A stretch of 64,000 nt of DNA. Origin: Phoronis australis. Lineage: Eukaryota; Phoronida; Phoronidae. Location of the stretch: assembly GCA_002633005.1 (NCBI GenBank), contig NMRA01000577.1, forward strand, positions 62,001 to 126,000, written 5' to 3'. The notes beneath the pieces are model-generated. The model searched no databases and was not told the origin of the DNA. It was given only the letters and a program-made list of their open reading frames with translations. A program made the translations under genes and the position numbers. This document shows positions 63,601-64,000 of the stretch, in pieces; within the stretch, counting starts at the first letter, position 1, and each line of letters opens with the position of its first letter.

Positions 63601-63672
63601 CAGCGGTGAAGACGATGCATTCCAGGATAATATTGAGTACAAGCCTGTTTACAAGTTCAACAACCAGAAAAG
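30455..63672 (+). CDS. EPB41L5: EPB41L5/EPB41L4B-type (Yurt) FERM protein, partial
   Basis: Sixteen exons join in frame to 609 codons: 30455-30616, 33122-33226, 37098-37140, 45597-45675, 51617-51714, 52211-52337 (repeated at 52834-52960), 53770-53857, 54299-54457, 55119-55288, 56382-56570, 56809-56939, 59120-59260, 59484-59681, 60985-61014, 62473-62512, 63604-63672. FERM spans about residues 37-345 and the FERM-adjacent region about 345-390 ([16 protein letters not shown]). A charged helix and Ser/Pro-rich tail follow, with [19 protein letters not shown] matching a conserved tail motif (PPDFKSNILKAQ in human EPB41L5). The family (Yurt, Mosaic eyes/EPB41L5, Ehm2/EPB41L4B) binds Crumbs tails, limits apical membrane and remodels epithelial junctions at the cell cortex. 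No stop codon is reached, so the C terminus is outside the window. EPB41L5 and EPB41L4B cannot be separated; one pre-duplication gene is likely. Confidence 0.95.
33122..33226 (+). CDS. EPB41L5: EPB41L5 coding exon 2 (FERM F1)
   Basis: Thirty-five codons including [18 protein letters not shown], after a long pyrimidine tract ending TTTTCAG; the donor is GTAAGT. Confidence 0.95.
33995..34282. mobile_element. MITE with GGTCTGTTTCATG ends
   Basis: A 288-base element. The left end runs GGTCTGTTTCATGTAAAGTA then ACTTAAGACTTG. The inverse of the right end runs GGTCCATTTCATGAAAGTGT then CTTAAGACTAG. Related to 12125-12418 and 54807-55070. Confidence 0.75.
34801..34872 (-). repeat. tRNA-like SINE head
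   Basis: The minus strand has the A box GTGGCTCAGTGGTACC, an anticodon-type arm (GGGACTCCCGATTGGGAG) and the B box ATTCGAATCC. The TGGCTCAGTGG block is a canonical Pol III A box. It sits inside a longer non-coding repeat, so a SINE is more likely than a gene. Confidence 0.65.
37098..37140 (+). CDS. EPB41L5: EPB41L5 coding exon 3 (WLDP)
   Basis: A 43-base exon encoding [14 protein letters not shown]. The acceptor is TTTTTCAG and the donor GTAAGT. Confidence 0.94.
39334..39692. mobile_element. MITE with GTTACATAGGACC ends
   Basis: GTTACATAGGACCATA at the left and, inverted, GTTATGTAGGACCGTA at the right. Interior sequence recurs, diverged, at about 48380-48535. Confidence 0.6.
40690..41280. 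repeat. 41-bp tandem repeat with degenerate flanks
   Basis: Five good units start at 40989, 41030, 41071, 41112 and 41153 (GTGTTTCTGCACACTTAGTG and onward, exactly 41 bases each). Looser copies with CCCACTTAGT and CTCTAGTGTC extend on both sides. Confidence 0.88.
41943..42242 (-). pseudogene. Possible retrotransposon ORF fragment
   Basis: An open minus-strand frame of 99 codons with [20 protein letters not shown], a C-x2-C...H-x3-C pattern like the C-terminal zinc knuckle of LINE reverse transcriptases. The upstream RT domain is absent. It is a weak match and could be chance. Confidence 0.35.
43531..43567. repeat. GT/GTGC microsatellite
   Basis: (GT)n followed by four GTGC-type units and (GT)n. 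Confidence 0.9.
43600..43740. repeat. Three-fold CCTTTGTTGACCCATCT repeat
   Basis: Three near copies of CCTTTGTTGACCCATCT with variable spacers inside an EPB41L5 intron. Confidence 0.7.
45597..45675 (+). CDS. EPB41L5: EPB41L5 coding exon 4
   Basis: A 79-base exon encoding [20 protein letters not shown] and REELT, nearly identical to the vertebrate sequence. It follows an 8.4 kb intron. Confidence 0.95.
46600..47190. repeat. Degenerate CTCCTAGATC-type repeats
   Basis: Scattered near copies of CTCCTAGATCnTGTTCATCA and CACTCAGGCCC at about 46610-46700 and 47095-47185. No coding signal was recognised. Confidence 0.5.
47378..47428. repeat. 15-bp tandem AAATTTCATTTTGTG
   Basis: About 3.5 units. 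A second tandem pair of about 37 bases (AAAATTTACTTTACTTTTA and onward) follows at 47452-47522. Confidence 0.85.
51617..51714 (+). CDS. EPB41L5: EPB41L5 coding exon 5 (FERM F2)
   Basis: A 98-base exon encoding [20 protein letters not shown] and VELAALALQ. Its donor GTAAGT at 51715 is the first of a 31-base tandem array that repeats the donor. Confidence 0.95.
51703..51910. repeat. 31-bp minisatellite containing a splice donor
   Basis: GTAAGT recurs at 51715, 51746, 51777, 51808, 51839 and 51870, with a mutated GGAAGT at 51901: seven units at an exact 31-base step. The first is the real donor of EPB41L5 exon 5, and many units also copy the preceding exon bases CTTGCAAT. Confidence 0.95.
52211..52337 (+). 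CDS. EPB41L5: EPB41L5 coding exon 6, copy A (FERM F2)
   Basis: A 127-base exon encoding [20 protein letters not shown] and [13 protein letters not shown]. The acceptor is TTTCCAG and the donor GTAAGT. An identical coding copy lies at 52834-52960. Confidence 0.92.
52834..52960 (+). CDS. EPB41L5: EPB41L5 exon 6, copy B
   Basis: Same 127-base exon; only the acceptor differs slightly (TTTGCAG against TTTCCAG). Because 127 is not a multiple of three, splicing in both copies would break the frame, so only one can be used per transcript. Confidence 0.8.
53770..53857 (+). CDS. EPB41L5: EPB41L5 coding exon 7 (FERM F2)
   Basis: An 88-base exon encoding [20 protein letters not shown] and YGVDMHIVM, the conserved end of F2. 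The acceptor is CTTGCAG and the donor GTAACG. Confidence 0.95.
54299..54457 (+). CDS. EPB41L5: EPB41L5 coding exon 8 (FERM F3)
   Basis: A 159-base exon encoding [33 protein letters not shown] and [11 protein letters not shown]. It matches vertebrate EPB41L5 almost residue for residue. The PTPN4 gene splits the equivalent segment into two exons (89 and 64 bases). Confidence 0.96.
54470..54720. repeat. AT-rich degenerate TTGATAT repeat
   Basis: Many imperfect copies of TTGATATnTGTTAATA between EPB41L5 exons 8 and 9. No unit boundaries are exact. Confidence 0.7.
54807..55070. mobile_element. MITE with GGGTCTGTTT ends next to exon 9
   Basis: The left end GGGTCTGTTTTAGGAAGATT and the inverse of the right end GGGATCTGTTTCATGAAAAC pair imperfectly, followed by AGACTTGAGAC/AGACTTAAGACC. 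Same family as 33995-34282. It ends 48 bases before the exon 9 boundary. Confidence 0.65.
55119..55288 (+). CDS. EPB41L5: EPB41L5 coding exon 9 (FERM F3 end)
   Basis: A 170-base exon encoding [37 protein letters not shown] and MGSRFRY. The acceptor is GTTGTAG. A small inverted-repeat element ends 48 bases upstream. Confidence 0.96.
55529..55631. repeat. Nested hairpin
   Basis: CAAAAATGTGATAATGAC (55565-55582) is a perfect 18-base inverse of 55598-55615 with a 15-base loop. An outer GACTTTCAC (55529-55537) pairs with GTGAAAGTC (55623-55631). Confidence 0.88.
56382..56570 (+). CDS. EPB41L5: EPB41L5 coding exon 10 (FERM-adjacent)
   Basis: A 189-base exon encoding [30 protein letters not shown] and a Lys/Glu-rich helix. 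It contains the FERM-adjacent phosphorylation region of the family. The donor is GTGAGT. Confidence 0.95.
56809..56939 (+). CDS. EPB41L5: EPB41L5 coding exon 11 (tail)
   Basis: A 131-base exon encoding a Ser/Pro/Thr-rich disordered stretch ([19 protein letters not shown]). It is in phase on both sides, with acceptor GCGCAG and donor GTAAGT. Confidence 0.85.
57469..58400. mobile_element. hAT-like non-autonomous element
   Basis: The left end GGCGGATTTAGGGGG and the inverse of the right end GGCGGATCTAGG are TIRs of the GTGGCGGATC type seen in hAT elements. Subterminal G-runs and C-runs follow. The interior has no open transposase, though short frames near 57920-58035 ([17 protein letters not shown]) could be decayed BED-finger remains. 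The 8-bp target duplication is not clear. Confidence 0.6.
58101..58172 (+). repeat. tRNA-like SINE head inside the hAT-like element
   Basis: A box TGGTGTAGTGG (58108-58118) and B-box-like GAGCTCGAGTC (58150-58160) are spaced as in a tRNA. The B box departs from GGTTCGANTCC, and T-rich sequence follows. It reads as a SINE inserted in, or captured by, the surrounding element. Confidence 0.6.
59120..59260 (+). CDS. EPB41L5: EPB41L5 coding exon 12 (tail)
   Basis: A 141-base exon encoding [17 protein letters not shown] and a serine-rich run. The acceptor is ATTATAG and the donor GTAAGT; it is in phase and CpG-rich. Confidence 0.82.
59484..59681 (+). CDS. EPB41L5: EPB41L5 coding exon 13 (conserved tail motif)
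   Basis: A 198-base exon. [20 protein letters not shown] aligns with the VPPDFKSNILKAQVE motif of vertebrate EPB41L5. The acceptor is TTTTAG; the donor GTTGGT is weak. Confidence 0.87.
60985..61014 (+). CDS. EPB41L5: EPB41L5 candidate 30-base cassette exon
   Basis: Bounded by CTGTTTTAG and GTACAG, adding about ten residues (CNLTQATHK). It is phase 1 on both sides, so it can be skipped without changing frame. There is no homology support. Confidence 0.4.
62311..62342. repeat. (ATACC)n microsatellite
   Basis: Five-base repeat, about six units, with one ACCGT interruption. Confidence 0.92.
62473..62512 (+). CDS. EPB41L5: EPB41L5 coding exon 15 (acidic tail)
   Basis: A 40-base exon encoding [12 protein letters not shown]. 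The acceptor is a strong CCCGTTTCAG and the donor GTATAG. Its phase-2 end is completed exactly by C of the next exon. Confidence 0.65.
63404..63529. mobile_element. Small MITE with TTCCGTAGA ends
   Basis: TTCCGTAGAGGCAAGAATCT at the left pairs with the inverse of the right end TTCCGTAGACGCAAGGATCT (18 of 20). It is 126 bases long, GC-rich, and lies 74 bases upstream of EPB41L5 exon 16. Confidence 0.7.
63604..63672 (+). CDS. EPB41L5: EPB41L5 coding exon 16 (tail)
   Basis: A 69-base exon encoding [20 protein letters not shown]. The acceptor is TACGCAG and the donor GTTAGA. It is in frame with the previous exon. Later exons lie outside the window. Confidence 0.65.
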
Positions 63673-64000
63673 GTTAGATGCTTTCCTTTCTCCTTCCTCT
63701 CAGTGTAAATCTGGTTCCGAGATTTCTGTTCTTGCGGTGAGTTGCTAGAAAGACGTGCTTATAAAAACTGCACCTCTCGCAAGTTTTCGTGGTACCAGCT
63801 TCATATTGTGGGAATAGCATGCTTTCTGCTCTCACCGCTTTGCTTGCATACTGTGAACTTCGCTTGTCCATGCGTGCAATGTTTGAAGTATATTTTTATT
63901 ACACGTTTCATTTCTTATGGTTCGTTGTTGAGTTGAGTACATAGTCGTAGAATCATTGACTGCATGACAGTTCTTTTTGTGTTTGCCGAGTCTTTGTGAA

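Overview
This is eukaryotic, animal nuclear DNA: long introns, canonical GT-AG junctions, AT-rich sequence, many small interspersed repeats and assembly Ns. It holds three protein-coding genes. On the minus strand (about 23330 to beyond base 1) lies the 5' two-thirds of a PTPN4/PTPN3-type FERM-PDZ tyrosine phosphatase. On the plus strand (about 23400-26970) lies a complete TMEM177. Also on the plus strand (coding from 30455 to beyond 64000) lies an EPB41L5/EPB41L4B (Yurt/Mozart) FERM protein. The exons were read directly from the sequence. Every junction keeps the reading frame across all 16 PTPN4 exons (641 codons), both TMEM177 coding exons (303 codons) and 16 EPB41L5 exons (609 codons).

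The gene set points to an invertebrate deuterostome or a related bilaterian with high heterozygosity. In human, PTPN4, EPB41L5 and TMEM177 lie together at 2q14.2, and their vertebrate paralogues PTPN3 and EPB41L4B lie together at 9q31.3. The window therefore looks like the single-copy arrangement that preceded the vertebrate duplications. I cannot name the species.

Layout: 1-17926 PTPN4 coding exons; 17927-23216 its 5' intron; 23217-23450 a probable divergent promoter shared with TMEM177; 24262-26255 TMEM177; 26256-30399 intergenic DNA plus the EPB41L5 5' region; 30400-64000 EPB41L5. The two FERM genes are divergently oriented and share intron positions in the FERM domain.

Non-coding content is mostly small inverted-repeat elements (several MITE families, two fold-backs, one hAT-like element), three tRNA-like SINE heads, a LINE scrap and several minisatellites. 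Two minisatellites are unusual because each repeats a splice site of the adjacent exon. Three long direct duplications (about 0.8, 1.2 and 0.6 kb) each have Ns exactly at the junction. They are best read as unmerged haplotypes rather than real exon duplications. I found no wholly new biological system; the most interesting signals are the splice-site minisatellites and the paired FERM-gene locus.
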